The notes under the pieces are model-generated. The model was given only the letters and a program-made list of their open reading frames with translations. It was not told the DNA's origin and searched no databases. The translations under genes were made by a program, and so were the position numbers. Source: CAWCWN01 sp963799245 (GTDB lineage: Bacteria > Chloroflexota > Ktedonobacteria > Ktedonobacterales > Ktedonobacteraceae). From it: DNA of 64,000 nt. Location: positions 2,728,001 through 2,792,000 of the forward strand of contig CAWCWN010000003.1 in NCBI GenBank assembly GCA_963799245.1. The letters run 5' to 3'. Position 1 is the stretch's first letter; each line of letters begins with the position of its first letter. Shown here piece after piece: positions 40,324-51,225 of this stretch.

Positions 40324-40830
40324 TTACGCGAACGGTTGGTTCCACCGTTCACGGTGAGCGACTTCACACAACGGCTTCCGCTTCTTCTGGCCCTTGCCCA
40401 GAGCTGCGACTGGGTAGCCAAAAGGAAGGATCGCCAGGAGCTCGATCTCCTGGGGAATACCCAGCACGGAATTAATCTGTGTGAGATTCTCGAAGCCGAC
40501 CCAGTTTGAGCCGATGCCTTGTGCCCACGCGGTCAGGATCATGGATTGAATGGCCCGACTCGCATCGGAGACCGCAAAGGGGCTGTGCTCCATGCCAACC
40601 ACAATCGCCAGGGGGGCCTGCGCGATATAGGGACCTGACTGGACGAGTGCGCCAAGCTGGCGCAGCGTCTCCTTGTCCTCGACGATGATGAAATGCCAGG
40701 GTTGCCTGTTCCCAGCACTGGCAGTCACGTGTCCCGCTTCGACGAAGTGATGGACCAGTGATTCAGGAACCGGCTTCTCTTGAAAGTGGCGCACTGCTAG
40801 GACCGTGCGAACCGCATCAAAGACCTCCAT
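40324..40830 (-). CDS. Nitroreductase-family flavoprotein
   Basis: It has 168 residues; AGAGAGG lies 6 bases before the ATG. The N-terminal RTVLAVRHFQEKPV and ASAGNRQPWHFIIVED are the FMN-binding signature of the family, with GIGSNWVGF and the LAILPFGYP strand near the C-terminus. Such enzymes are FMN dimers that reduce nitro or quinone compounds with NAD(P)H in the cytosol. The length is on the short side but complete. It sits between inward-facing ISL3-like ends, so it may have been carried as a passenger gene. The substrate is unknown. Confidence 0.85.
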   Translation of the reverse strand: MEVFDAVRTVLAVRHFQEKPVPESLVHHFVEAGHVTASAGNRQPWHFIIVEDKETLRQLGALVQSGPYIAQAPLAIVVGMEHSPFAVSDASRAIQSMILTAWAQGIGSNWVGFENLTQINSVLGIPQEIELLAILPFGYPVAALGKGQKKRKPLCEVAHRERWNQPFA

Positions 40831-41231
40831 GATGGACCTCTCTTTCTCCGTCTCAATGTCGCATCGCTGCTCCTCTGGAAATCAGTCATCGGCTCATATA
40901 ATAGTTTGAGTGTAGTCCTTACGAGAGGTAATCCCTCTGGGGGATATACTGGTGAAAGGAGTGGGAGAGCCGAAGTTTTGGCTTGTGGCCTGTCGAAAAA
41001 CAGTGACCTCCTGGAAGAGACGGCTCCCCGTCCTACCAGGGCATCAAGGGTCGATAAGGCTTGTTGCAACAGCTAGCGGCTCTAGCAAGAGCCGCCAGGC
41101 GAGATTGCCTATCCAGCATGAGCTGACGTTCGCCCTGGTGGTCGGGTTTCTCGCTCGCTGATCCCAGTGCAAGAGACGCACGGAGAAGAAAATGGACAGG
41201 GATCGGAAAAGTGAGCGAAAGCAGGTGTACG
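40831..41231. other. Leader region of the IS110-family gene
   Basis: No protein gene seen. In IS110-group elements the non-coding left end ahead of the recombinase encodes the bridge RNA, so a structured RNA may lie here; I could not fold it reliably. The nitroreductase promoter must also lie at its left side. Confidence 0.3.
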
Positions 41232-42482
41232 ATGAGTATGACTCCATCCGCTTCCTCGGAGGAAGCAACGATCAAATATGTGTGTGGGATTGATATCGGA
41301 AGCCAATCCTGTGCGGGCTGCATTTGTCGGCCTGACAAAAGCATGGTGGTCAAGTCGATCACCTTTACCAATGCCAGAGAGGGCTGGCAGATCTGGGAAG
41401 AGAAACTGCGCCGGTTGGATGTTCCTCCTAACCAGATCCTCATTGGGATGGAGGCGACCTCATGCTACCATGAAAATCTCTACCACGAATTGGAGCAGCG
41501 CGGTTATGTCCTGCGTCTGTTGCATCCTAGGCAAACCCATCATTTTCACGAGCGTCAGGGCTTGCGTGCGAAGACCGATCGGCTCGACGCGCGGACCATC
41601 GCCAGGGTGTTGTTGAGTGGGGAGGCGCGAGCTGGGCTATGTCCCCAGCGAACAGGTGGTCACGTATCGGGAACTGGTCCGCTTGCATACGCACTTGAGC
41701 GATGAGGCGGCAGCGTATCAAAACGAGATCCAGGCCCTGGTGGTGGTGCTCTTCCCCGAGTTCACCCGGATCTTTGCTGATCCCTGCGGGCAGACTGCCC
41801 TCAGCGTGCTCAAAGCTTTTCCCAGCGCCCAGGCCCTGGCCGAGGCAGGTGTTGAGCCCCTCTTCCAACTGCTCCGGGCACAGAAGCCAGCGCATTATGG
41901 CCGTCCGACCGCCCAGAAGCTGGTGGCTGTCGCCAAAGAGAGTGCAAGTAGTGGGCGAGCCATCGCCGGACGCTCGCTCAGTCTGCGCATTCTCTGCGAT
42001 CAGTTGGAGCATACCCAAGCAAATCTCGCACGTTTGGATGCCGAGATTGAGCAACTCCTCACGAGTGATCCAGGAGTCAAAGGGTTGCAACAGATACCTG
42101 GATTTGGCCCCAAGACCGTAGCCGTGCTCCGCGCTGAATTGGGAGATGTGCAGCGTTTTGCGCGCACCGATGAGGTGATTGCCTATGGCGGCATGGATAT
42201 CGAGATCAAAGAGAGCGGCCTGTGGAAAGGCAAAGCCAAGCTGTCCAAACGGGGCAGTGGATTGGTACGACGGATGCTTTCTATGGCGGCTCTGCGCAGT
42301 ATTTCTTTGGAAGGCTCGGCTGATTGCGGGCCTACTATCAGCGCCTGGTGGCGCGCGGTCTCAAGAAGGGGTCAGCTCTCACGGCCGTCATGCGCAAAAT
42401 GCTGGCAGTGGCTGCTCATTTACTGAGCCATGAGGAGGAGGAGTATGATCCCCACAAGGTCTGTGGGAGCGGTACCGGCTAG
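41232..42482 (+). pseudogene. IS110-family transposase, two frameshifts
   Basis: ATG at 41232. The N-terminal RuvC-like DEDD domain: D in CGIDIGSQS, E in LIGMEATSCYHENL, and D-x-x-D in AKTDRLDARTIAR. A shift near 41630 leads to the coiled-coil middle, then the C-terminal Tnp domain with IPGFGPKTVAVLRAELGDV and DEVIAYGGMDIEIKESG; a second shift near 42325 leads back to ALTAVMRKMLAVAAHLL and the end YDPHKVCGSGTG. The two shifts cancel, so the total (417 codons) is the normal family length. The stop TAG lies inside a perfect palindrome. Confidence 0.75.
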
Positions 42483-42514
42483 TTGGCCGGCCAACTAGCC
42501 GGTACCGCTCCCAC
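42463..42514. repeat. Perfect 52-bp palindrome
   Basis: GTGGGAGCGGTACCGGCTAG is followed by TTGGCC and then the exact complement, 26 bp per arm and no loop. It contains the TAG stop of the IS110-family gene. It could act as a terminator, a cruciform, or the target or end of the element. Confidence 0.9.
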
Positions 42515-42814
42515 ACCGGGGATTTGCTTACTGAACGCTTCAAGACGTTGCTCTGAAACGCACAAGGGGGTGATCTTTTTCCTTCGTTCCGAGGGCATTC
42601 TCGCCCTCCTTGTTCAGGGCTTGACAAATCCTATGGCTTCTCTCCCGCTCCCTCATCTCCACGTCACCGCATCGATGCGGCAAGCGCTCTTGAAAGCCTC
42701 CAACGATATCGCTCCCAGGTACTGGATACAGCGGTGTTTGGGAGAACTCGACGATGTTGATCCACTATGGCTTTAGCATATCACCTTTTGCATCAGCAAG
42801 GCTGCGTATGAACC

Positions 42815-43147
42815 ATAAATTGCTTCAAATCGCAATTACGCTGATTACCCACGGGATGCGTAACGAGATCTACTTCTCAAGCGAGGTGGCACTGGACCGC
42901 CCTCATTGCATCTAGAGGTAATATATACATTGGTGATACCAGGGACGACAGAGCAATATTGTGAGATGCTGCCATTCTTTTCTCGCCCCTGGCTTTCTCA
43001 AAATGAAGGCTGACTGCTTCCTATTTCCCGCGGATAGTGTTACCAGCAGCTTCCGCTTCTGCAGAGAATAAAAAGCAGAGAATTGGTTGTTCTAACCCTA
43101 TTAGGAGCAAGTAGCCAATAAAGGCTCATACAACGTCGAAATGATGA
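42815..43147. other. Intergenic region, one inverted-repeat arm
   Basis: No gene supported. It holds the left arm (42848-42869) of an inverted repeat described separately; the rest is AT-rich with no clear signals. Confidence 0.4.
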
Positions 43148-44511
43148 ATGCTCGCAGAAATGGAGGAGCATCGTATGGTTTGCGATCCCTTTACAATTCA
43201 TGTGGCTGAAGATGTCCTGATCGATCTCAGGCAGAGATTAGCCAGGACACGCTGGCCTGATGAACTTCCTGACGCAGGTTGGGACTATGGAACTAACCTC
43301 ACGTATTTGCAACAACTGGTCAGCTACTGGCACGATAGCTATGATTGGCGCGCCCAGGAACGCTTGCTCAATACCTTCCCTCAGTTTACAACGGAGATTG
43401 ACGGTATCCGGTTGCACTTTCTTCATGCGAAGGGGAAAGGAACATACCCACTTCCACTCATCATCTCGCACGGCTGGCCTGGTTCCTTCTTCGAGATGTA
43501 TAAGATCATTGGCCCTCTCACTGATCCCGCCGGGTATGGTGGAGATCCCGCCGATGCCTTTGACGTCATTGTGCCTTCACTTCCTGGCTATGGCTTTTCA
43601 GGCCCGACGAACGCGCGTGGTGTCACGGTGGCACGGATTGCAGAGGTCTTTGCCTCATTGATGCAAGCACTGGGCTATGAGCGCTTTGCTGCACAGGGGG
43701 GTGACTGGGGAAGCGCCATCAGCTCAACTTTAGGGAGATCCTACCCCGACAAGATCGTCGGCATTCACCTGAATTTTCTGTTGTTGCGCTCAAACTTTGC
43801 CCAGCCAGGATGCCACAAACGATGAAGAAAGGCGCTGGCGTGAACGGCTGGCGCGATTTAATGCCGAAGGGTCCGGCTAAGCCGCATTCAAGGAACATGT
43901 CCCCAGACGCTTGCGTATGGCTTGAATGATGCACCTGTGGGACTGGCGGGCTGGATCATTGAGAAGTTTCGTGCCTGGAGCGATTGCCGCGGTGACATTG
44001 AGAGCGTCTTCACGAAAGATGAACTGCTCACCAATGTCATGATCTATTGGGTCACGCAGACCATCAACTCATCGACTCGTCTTTACTACGAGGCTTTTCA
44101 CCAGCGTGAAACATTGCCTGGGCGGGTTGAGGTTCCGACAGGCGTGGCAGTTTTCCCGGAAGAAATCGCTGTTGCACCACGTTCGCTTGCTCAACAGCAC
44201 TACAATATCCAACGTTGGACACAGATGAAAGCGGGAGGGCATTTCGCGGCACTGGAACAGCCACAGGCATTGGTCGAGGACATACGTGCCTTCTTCCGCC
44301 CACTGAGAAACTAAACGATGCGCCAGCGATATCGCTCTGTTGCTCCATGTGTCACCAATGGATGTATGAGCCCATCTATGGTTTCTGCACCGGAGCGGAA
44401 CTTCTACCACAGCACATCACCAGCAAGCGGGCTATATGACCGAGATTGCTTGTGCAGCCGCTCCACACTACTATAGCTTGCTTGCTGTAATTTCGTTGCG
44501 CATCCCGTGGG
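42848..44511. repeat. Inverted repeats flanking the epoxide hydrolase pseudogene
   Basis: CCCACGGGATGCGTAACGAG at 42848 and, on the other strand from 44511, CCCACGGGATGCGCAACGAA: 22-bp arms with two differences, 1.6 kb apart. Nothing between them looks like a transposase. Possibly ends left by an old element, or a regulatory repeat. Confidence 0.55.
43175..44314 (+). pseudogene. Epoxide hydrolase-like alpha/beta hydrolase, frameshifted
   Basis: The ATG at 43175 has AGGAGG 8 bases ahead. The N-terminal EHN-type region (VLIDLRQRLARTRWPDEL; GWDYGTNLTYLQQLVSYW) precedes the hydrolase fold with the oxyanion HGWPGSFFE (about 100), DVIVPSLPGYGFSG and the nucleophile D in AAQGGDWGSAI (about 176). 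A shift near 43800 and another near 43870 lead to the lid and the C-terminal GGHFAALEQPQALVEDIRAFF with the catalytic His. The full length of about 380 residues is normal. It would open epoxides to diols in the cytosol. Broken as read. Confidence 0.75.
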
Positions 44512-44742
44512 CTGCAAATTGATGACGCTGATTACAGTGATGAGACTGATTACAGTGATTACACCAATGACCACTGGCAGAGATGCTTCACCTCTGAGCA
44601 GCTATCTTTGTTGCAGCTAACTAATCATATATCCTTGATACTCAATACCATATCACTCATACCAAAATCTCCTTGTTTCTTTCCTGCCCACATCTCAAGC
44701 GGTACAATACGAGCAAATAATGAGCCAGCGAGTTGGGAAGCG
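44315..44742. other. Intergenic region with short direct repeats
   Basis: It holds the right arm of the inverted repeat (44490-44511) and, near 44527-44567, the unit CTGATTACAGTGAT repeated, with a partial third copy. No gene supported. The dinB promoter should lie here; I see no strong consensus. Confidence 0.4.
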
Positions 44743-45870
44743 ATGAATACAATGCATGAGCCGCGCTACATCCTGCATATCGATTTGGACGCCTTCTACG
44801 CCAGTATCGAACAGCGGGACCATCCAGGCCTGCGAGGAAAGCCGGTCATCGTGGGAGGGTCACCCGAGAGGCGCGGCGTGGTCTCGACCGCATCCTATGA
44901 GGCGCGCCGTTTCGGGGTGCATTCCGCGATGCCCTGCCGCACAGCGCAGCGGCTCTGCCCAGAGGCCATCTTCCTGCCTCCTCGCTTTGAGGTGTATCGA
45001 GCCGTTTCACAGCAGATTATGGCCATTTTCCGCGCGTGTACGGAGCTGGTTGAGCCGCTCAGCCTTGATGAAGCTTTCCTCGATGTGACTGCCGCTGTTC
45101 AGGACCTTGATGAAGCAGCGCAGCTTGCGCGTCAGATCAAGCAGCAGATCCGAGCGACCACAGACCTGACAGCCTCGGCTGGCGTCTCGTTCGCCAAATT
45201 CCTGGCGAAGCTCGCATCAGATGCCCACAAACCGGATGGCCTTACGATGATCTCCCCGGCACAGGCCCCAGCCTTTCTTGATGCGCTGCCGATCGACAAC
45301 TTCTTTGGTGTCGGCAAGGTGACCGCGGCAAAGCTCAGGGAGTTGGGGATAGAAAACGGAGCCGATCTCAAGCGCTTGAGCGAAGAGCATCTGCGGGTCC
45401 TGCTTGGGAAACACGGGAGCCAGCTCTATCGCTTTGTGCGTGGCGAGGATGAGCGGCCAGTCGAACCCACGCGAGAACGCAAGTCGGTCGGGAAGGAGGT
45501 CACCTTCGAGCGCGACCTTGTGGACCGCGATCGCATGGAAGGTGTCCTGGAGCAGCTCGCCGGGCAGGTGGAACAGCGCCTGGTCGAACTGGACGTGCGA
45601 GGGAGAACCCTGACCCTCAAGGTCAGATGGAGCAATTTCCAGCTCATCACGCGGAGTATCAGCCGCGCGCAAGGGTTTCAGGACGCACAGGCGATGATGC
45701 CTGTTCTCCGCACGCTGCTGGCCCAGCTAGACGGTGGGAACAGGCCTGTGCGCCTGCTGGGCGTCGCGATATCCAACCTGCTGTCCAGCAAAGAGGCGCA
45801 GCGAATAGAGCAGATGACTGCACGTACCCTGTGGGACACAGCGGACATCTGGCCTCTGGGGAATTGGTAA
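44743..45870 (+). CDS. dinB: DNA polymerase IV (Y family)
   Basis: It has 375 residues from the ATG at 44743 (GGGAAG ahead); the longer frame from 44608 has no ribosome site. Catalytic motifs: HIDLDAFYASIEQ (metal D), KPVIVGGSPERRGVVSTASYEARRFG, LSLDEAFLDVT (SLDE) near 107, SAGVSFAKFLAKLASD, the helix-hairpin-helix FFGVGKVTAAKLRELGI, and the little-finger domain from about 235. Cytosolic error-prone translesion polymerase. It ends without an obvious beta-clamp motif. It is intact and lies directly ahead of the defence operon with a 309-base gap. Confidence 0.95.
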   Translation: MNTMHEPRYILHIDLDAFYASIEQRDHPGLRGKPVIVGGSPERRGVVSTASYEARRFGVHSAMPCRTAQRLCPEAIFLPPRFEVYRAVSQQIMAIFRACTELVEPLSLDEAFLDVTAAVQDLDEAAQLARQIKQQIRATTDLTASAGVSFAKFLAKLASDAHKPDGLTMISPAQAPAFLDALPIDNFFGVGKVTAAKLRELGIENGADLKRLSEEHLRVLLGKHGSQLYRFVRGEDERPVEPTRERKSVGKEVTFERDLVDRDRMEGVLEQLAGQVEQRLVELDVRGRTLTLKVRWSNFQLITRSISRAQGFQDAQAMMPVLRTLLAQLDGGNRPVRLLGVAISNLLSSKEAQRIEQMTARTLWDTADIWPLGNW

Positions 45871-46179
45871 CGGCAAAGAGTCTGTCAAGAAGGGTGTGTG
45901 AGTAGCTCGCTCATCATGAAGGAAAGCTCGTAGAAGTTACAATCTGGCGAAATGATAGTCTTAATAGTTATAAGACGAGAATAACTGTAGCATGGTTTTC
46001 TTTCATGGTGTATACTATGGCTACCATTTAAAAGCGAATGAATACAATTAATATATAAGTTATCGATAGATGCATTTTGTGCATGTGTTCTTATTTTCAC
46101 ACAAATAAAGACATAGCAGACAAGCTCACGATACGGATACGATTTCATCTCTTGATTGCTAGCAAGGAGGCTGCTACTT
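45871..46179 (+). promoter_or_regulatory. AT-rich leader of the defence operon
   Basis: A markedly AT-rich stretch, including TATACT at 46010-46015 and TTAATATATAAG near 46047, unlike the GC-rich surroundings. It must hold the operon promoter. AGGAGG at 46165-46170 serves the GTG start of drmD. Confidence 0.5.
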
Positions 46180-49100
46180 GTGAGCCGTGTTCTACAGGTA
46201 CCTGTGCCAGAGCCGGGGCAACTGGTGGACGTCCGGCGACGGCGCTACGTGGTCATGGAGAGTGTGCAAAGTTCACTCCCACCCGACATTCTCACTCCCG
46301 GTAGCTGGCGCAGTCAGCACCTGGTCACGCTCTCCTCGGTTGAGGATGATGCACTGGGCGAGGAACTACAGGTCATCTGGGAGATCGAGCCAGGCGCGAA
46401 CGCGATTGATAAGACGCCGCTGCCTCAGCCCATTGGCTTCGATACGCCACAACGCCTCGATACCTTTCTCAACGCTGTAAAGTGGGGAGCAGCCTCAAGC
46501 GCTGATGTCAAGGCCATCCAGGCCCCCTTCCGCAGCGGCATCGACCTGGAGGACTATCAGCTCGATCCCGTCGCCCGCGCCATTCGTATGCCACGCGCCA
46601 ACTTGCTGATCGCCGATGACGTCGGCCTGGGCAAGACCATCGAGGCCGGGTTAGTAGCGCAGGAACTGATTATTCGCCATCGCGCCCGGCGTATCCTGGT
46701 CGTCTGTCCCGCTGCACTGCAGGTGCAGTGGCACGACCAGATGCGCGATAAATTTGGCCTGGAATTTCGCATTGTCGATAGCGAACTCATGAGGATGCTG
46801 CGACGCGAGCGTGGCCTGCATGTCAATCCCTGGACGCACTTTCCCCGTCTGATCACTTCGATTGATTTCTTGAAACGCGAGCGGCCGATGCGCCTGTTTA
46901 GCGAGATCCTGCCCGCCGAAGGTGAGTCAGTCTACCCGCGTAAATTTGACCTGCTCATTCTCGACGAGGCTCACAACGCGGCTCCCTCTGGACGAGGCAA
47001 GTATGCCACTCGATTCGCAGCGTACGCTGGCTCTGCGCCGCCTCGCGCCGCATTTTGAGCATAAGCTCTTTCTCTCGGCCACGCCGCACAACGGCTATCG
47101 CGAGAGTTTCTCTGCCCTCCTGGAACTGCTGGATAACCAGCGCTTCGCTCGCGGTGTGGAACCGGATCATGAGCAGTTGAACGCGGTGATGGTGCGCCGT
47201 TTGAAATCTGAACTGCCCAAAAAGTGGGATGGCTCAGCGCGCTTCCCCCAGCGCAAGATCGATGCTATTCCGGTTGAGTACACACAACAAGAGCGCGATG
47301 TCCACCAGCTCCTACAACACTATAGCCAATCGCGTATCAAGCAGGCTGATGATACCAGCGAACTGTATGCCACCGAGTTTGTGGTCAAGCTGCTCAAGAA
47401 ACGCCTCTTCTCCTCGCCCGAGGCCTTTTATGCCACGCTCAATTCAGCATGAGCAATCACTGAGGCAGGCTCAGCGACATATAAACGTGACCAGGCGACC
47501 GAGTGTTGGTATTTTACGCAGCAAGGTCGAGCAACTGGAGGAGGAGAACGATAGCGACGAGTCGCTGGAGGATGCCACCAGCGAAGCCCTGGAAGCGACT
47601 GCGCCGCTTTTCCGTGAACCTGATACTCAGGAACAGAAGTTGTTAGGGAAGATGCGAGCCTGGGCAGAGAGCGCACGTCACAAGCCCGATAGCAAGTCTC
47701 AAGAGCTCATGGACTGGCTGCATACACATATCAAACCAGGGGGACACTGGTCGAACGAACGGGTGATTATCTTTACGGAGTACCGGGCCACGCAGAACTG
47801 GCTGTACGGCTTGCTGGCGCGCGAAGGCTTTGCCGAAAAGGGACCAGATGGCGAGAAGCGCCTGCTGATGCTCTATGGCGGTATGCAGACGCAAGATCGT
47901 GAGGCCATCAAAGCCGCCTTCCAGGCCGACCCGGCTGAAGCTTCAGTACGTATCCTGCTGGCCACTGACGCAGCATCAGAGGGTATCGACCTGCAAAACC
48001 ACTGTTCACGCTTGATCCACTACGAGATCCCCTGGAATCCCAATCGCCTGGAACAGCGCAATGGGCGCATTGACCGTCATGGGCAGCGCGCTTCCCTGGT
48101 CAACATCTCTCACTTTGTCAGCAGCACTTACAGGGATGAGAATGAGGATACACCAGGCTGTTCCTGAGCAAGCTAGATGCTGACCTGGAATTCTTGATGC
48201 GGGCCGTGAAAAAAATTGATCGCATTCGTGAAGACCTGGGCAATGTCGGCCCGGTCATCGCCGAGCGCGTCGAGAAGGCCATGCTGGGACATGAAAGCTC
48301 GTTGGATACGCGCCAGGCGGAGGAGAACTCGCCTGCGCGCAGGCTGCACGCCTTTGAACGCAAGCAGCGCGAGAAACTGCAAGAGCAGATCCACCAGCTC
48401 TACCAGCAGTTGCAAGAGGGCAAACGCGAGCTCGAACTGACTTCCGTGAATATTCAGGCCGTCGTTGAGACAGCGCTTGAGATTGCCAGGCAACCAGCTT
48501 TACAGCGGCGCACCCTGCACGATCCGTATGGTCACTTTTCACCCATCGAGGTCTTTGATGTACCGGAACTAAGCGGGAGCTGGGCTCGCTGTACCAATGG
48601 CCTGGAACATCCCCATACCCATCAAAAGCGGCCCATCGTGTTCGACCATGACCTGGCGCGGGGGCGCGATGATGTCGTACTGGCCCATCTCAATCACCGC
48701 CTGGTCACCATGCCTTTGCGCCTGCTGCGGGCCGAGGTCTGGACGAGCGGTGACCAGCGCAAGCTTTACCGCGTGACCGCGCGCACAGTCCCCAGCCACA
48801 TGCTGGATACACCTGCCGTGATCGCTCATGCGCGCCTGCTTATGCTGGGCGGCGATAACCAGCGCCTGCATGAAGAGGTGATCGCGGCCGGTGGCTACCT
48901 GCGTGAAGGGCGCTTCGCACGCATGAACGAGCGCCAACTCAGAGAGGTGCTATCTGCTGCCCAGAACCACACTGTAGCAGAGGGCGTTCGCCAGCGGCTG
49001 GCTGAACTGTGGGACAAATATCGACTTCCGTTGATGCAGTCGTTAGAGGTGCGCATGAACGAGCGTGAGCAGAGCCTGCAAAGGGCGCTGGCCGACCGTG

Positions 49101-49390
49101 CCGTCAAAGAACAGCGTGATATCCAGGCCATCCTCACAGAATTGCAGGCGAGTATCCTCAAGGAGATCCAGCGACCTGCTCAGGTGGTGCAATTACAGCT
49201 GGCAGGTTTCTCGTCGGAGGAGCGCCAGCAGTTTGATCGCGATGTCGCCGCCCTGGAAGATCGTGTCAGGCAGATCGATACAGAGATAGCCGAGGAGACC
49301 CGGCGCATTCAGCAGCGTTTCGCCAACCCACAGTCGCGCCTTTTCCCTGTAGCGGTGACCTACCTGGTACCGGAACGCCTGGCTCGCTAG
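46180..49390 (+). pseudogene. drmD: DrmD, SNF2-like helicase of class 1 DISARM, frameshifted
   Basis: GTG start at 46180, with AGGAGG 9 bases ahead. Recognisable parts: QVPVPEPGQLVDVRRRRYVV at the N-terminus, IADDVGLGKTIEAGLVAQEL (Walker A, about 146), ILDEAHNAAPSGRGKYAT (about 263), FLSATPHNGYRESF, VIIFTEYRATQNWL, LLATDAASEGIDLQNHC and WNPNRLEQRNGRIDRHGQ, then a long helical C-terminus. Frames shift near 47005, 47450 and 48160. The whole is about 1070 residues, the size of DrmD. In DISARM it is required with the methylase and DrmABC for phage resistance. Broken as read, unless those shifts are assembly errors. Confidence 0.85.
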
Positions 49391-49934
49391 CTGGCATGAG
49401 CATTTCCTGAAAGGATTCACAGAAACCATGTCTACCGACCGCGCTATCGCCCGTCAACATGCCGACTGGCTCTCACTGATCGAGGCCTCTGGCCCCTTCC
49501 TGAGCATGCCCGTACTGCTGGAAGCCTTCCCGCATGGCCTGGATAAGAAAGACAACGATGCTGAGGTGCGCCGTCGTTTGCGCCTGGCCTATGACGAATG
49601 GGCTGATAACCAGGCGGGCAATCGACCCGATCCTGCTATCCACACACAATGGCTGCGTTTTGTGCTGGAAGAGGTGCTGGAACTGCGCCCTGATACCATT
49701 CTCGAAGGACAGCAGATCCCCTCTGAGCTGCGTTACGAAGCCAAAGATCACGGCGAAACGCTACGGCCGTTGATGGTGATGCGCTCGCCTTTTAATCCCA
49801 AACCACGCTTACTCATCCAGTTATATCCCGCCGCACAGAGCCTGGAGAAGGTGGTAACTGACAAGCACTGGAAAGCCTCGCCTGCCACGCGCATGATGGA
49901 GCTGCTGCGCAATACCGATATGCGCCTGGGACTA

Positions 49935-51225
49935 GTACACTGGGAGGTAAATCTCTCCATGATTAGGCTAGCCCGGTGTACGTCCACTTGATGGGTTTGG
50001 CCATCGTCTGATTGTAATAGGTGATGAAAGCCAGGATCTGGGCACGCAGATCATCCAGCGAGAGAAAATTGCCGCGTTTGAGCAGCTTGCGCACCAGAAT
50101 ACTGAGCCAGATTTCGACCTGATTGATCCAAGATGCATGTTTGGGGGTGTAATAGAACACCACTTTGTGCATCGGGTCATGCAAAAAGGCCGCGCGGCTT
50201 TCCATCGAATGGAGGATGCCGCTCTTGCCTTTGACGCCCAGGCTCTCCGGTGCGATGCCTTCCTGTTGCGCCACCCAGCGCACCAGGGCTTCGGATTGAT
50301 GGATGTTCAAATTATCCAGCATGATGCGCCACTTCGTTGCCTTGGGATCGCTAGCGATCAGGTGCTGGAAATGGGCCAGGGCATCTTCTTCGGTGCGCGT
50401 CGGGCCCCAGGATGGCTCAATGACATGTCCGGTGACCACGTCGAAATTGATGAACCAGGACAACGTCCCATGCCGGATGTATTCGAACTCGCGTCGCAGG
50501 ACATGGCCTGGCTGCATGGGCAAGTCAGGATACTTGCGCTCCAGGGCTTGCACCCCGGTCAACTCATCCATGCTGATCGTGCGCTCCCCGCCCTTGGCCC
50601 GTTGGGAGGCACGTGCATAGACCTCACAGCCGTCGCGAATCTTCTCGTCACGCTGCGCATCGGGCACTTCATTCAACCAATACCGGAAGCGGTGTGGTTG
50701 CAGGCCCCCTTTTTGAGCAGATAGCTCGCATGCCGCGGCGAGATCTGCTCGACGATGCCTCGCGCCACCAGTTCGTCCGCGATTTCACGCCCTGTCCACT
50801 GGCTGATCGGGCGCCCGGCCTTCATCGGCGCTTCACACGCGAAGGCCGCCATCTGACAGCGGTGTTCCGCGGTGAACTTCGGCGGGGTTCCCGGTCGGGG
50901 CGCATCTTGCAAGCGCTCTGCTACACTGAGGGTGTCCAGATCGATCCCCTGCAATCCCACCCAGCGATCACGCCACAAGCGGACGGTATCCACGTTGAGC
51001 GCCAACTCGCGCCCAATCTGCGCATTGGTGCGCCCCTGCGCCGCCGCTAAGATAATGCGCGCTCGCTGCGCCTGCTGCTGTTCACTTCGATGACGCTTGG
51101 TGAGTCGCTCTAACGCTTCCTGCTCCTTCTCGCTGAGGACGACCTTGGTGGCTCGTTTCGGCATGTCCTGTTCCCTTCGCTTTTTCCTCCTATTCTATCA
51201 TGGAACTATTTCTACCTCAATGTAC
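49935..51225 (-). mobile_element. IS630-family element in drmMI
   Basis: It lies in a CTAG, the known IS630 target, with the TA doubled (49933-49934 and 51226-51227). Ends GTACACTGGGAGG and, inverted, GTACATTGAGGTAG. 1291 bp. Removing it restores the drmMI frame exactly. Confidence 0.85.
49963..51164 (-). CDS. IS630-family transposase in two frames
   Basis: ORF A at 51164-50673 (163 residues): helix-turn-helix GRTNAQIGRELALNVDTVRLW and a second winged helix. ORF B at 50676-49963 (237 residues): DDE with D in TISMDELTGVQ, D in IMLDNLNIHQ and E in SWINQVEIWLSIL. The frames join at AAAAAGGGGG (about 50708-50717), where a minus-one slip gives the family's usual sequence into a tryptophan-rich YWLNEVPD segment. 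Total about 350 residues, normal for the family. It is only distantly like the other IS630-family element in this window. It runs antiparallel to drmMI. Confidence 0.85.

Larger units (their letters stand above)
40174..42814. repeat. Inward-facing pair of ISL3-like ends without a matching transposase
   Basis: GGTTCATACGCAGCCTCGCC at 40174 and, on the other strand ending at 42814, GGTTCATACGCAGCCTTGCT. They match over about 40 bases with few differences. They enclose a nitroreductase gene and an IS110-family gene but no ISL3 transposase. I saw no clean 8-bp duplication. Confidence 0.6.

Noticed and set aside
42483..42776. 97-residue frame after the IS110 gene
   Set aside because: It starts within the palindrome, has no ribosome site and ends at the ISL3-like repeat; no family seen.
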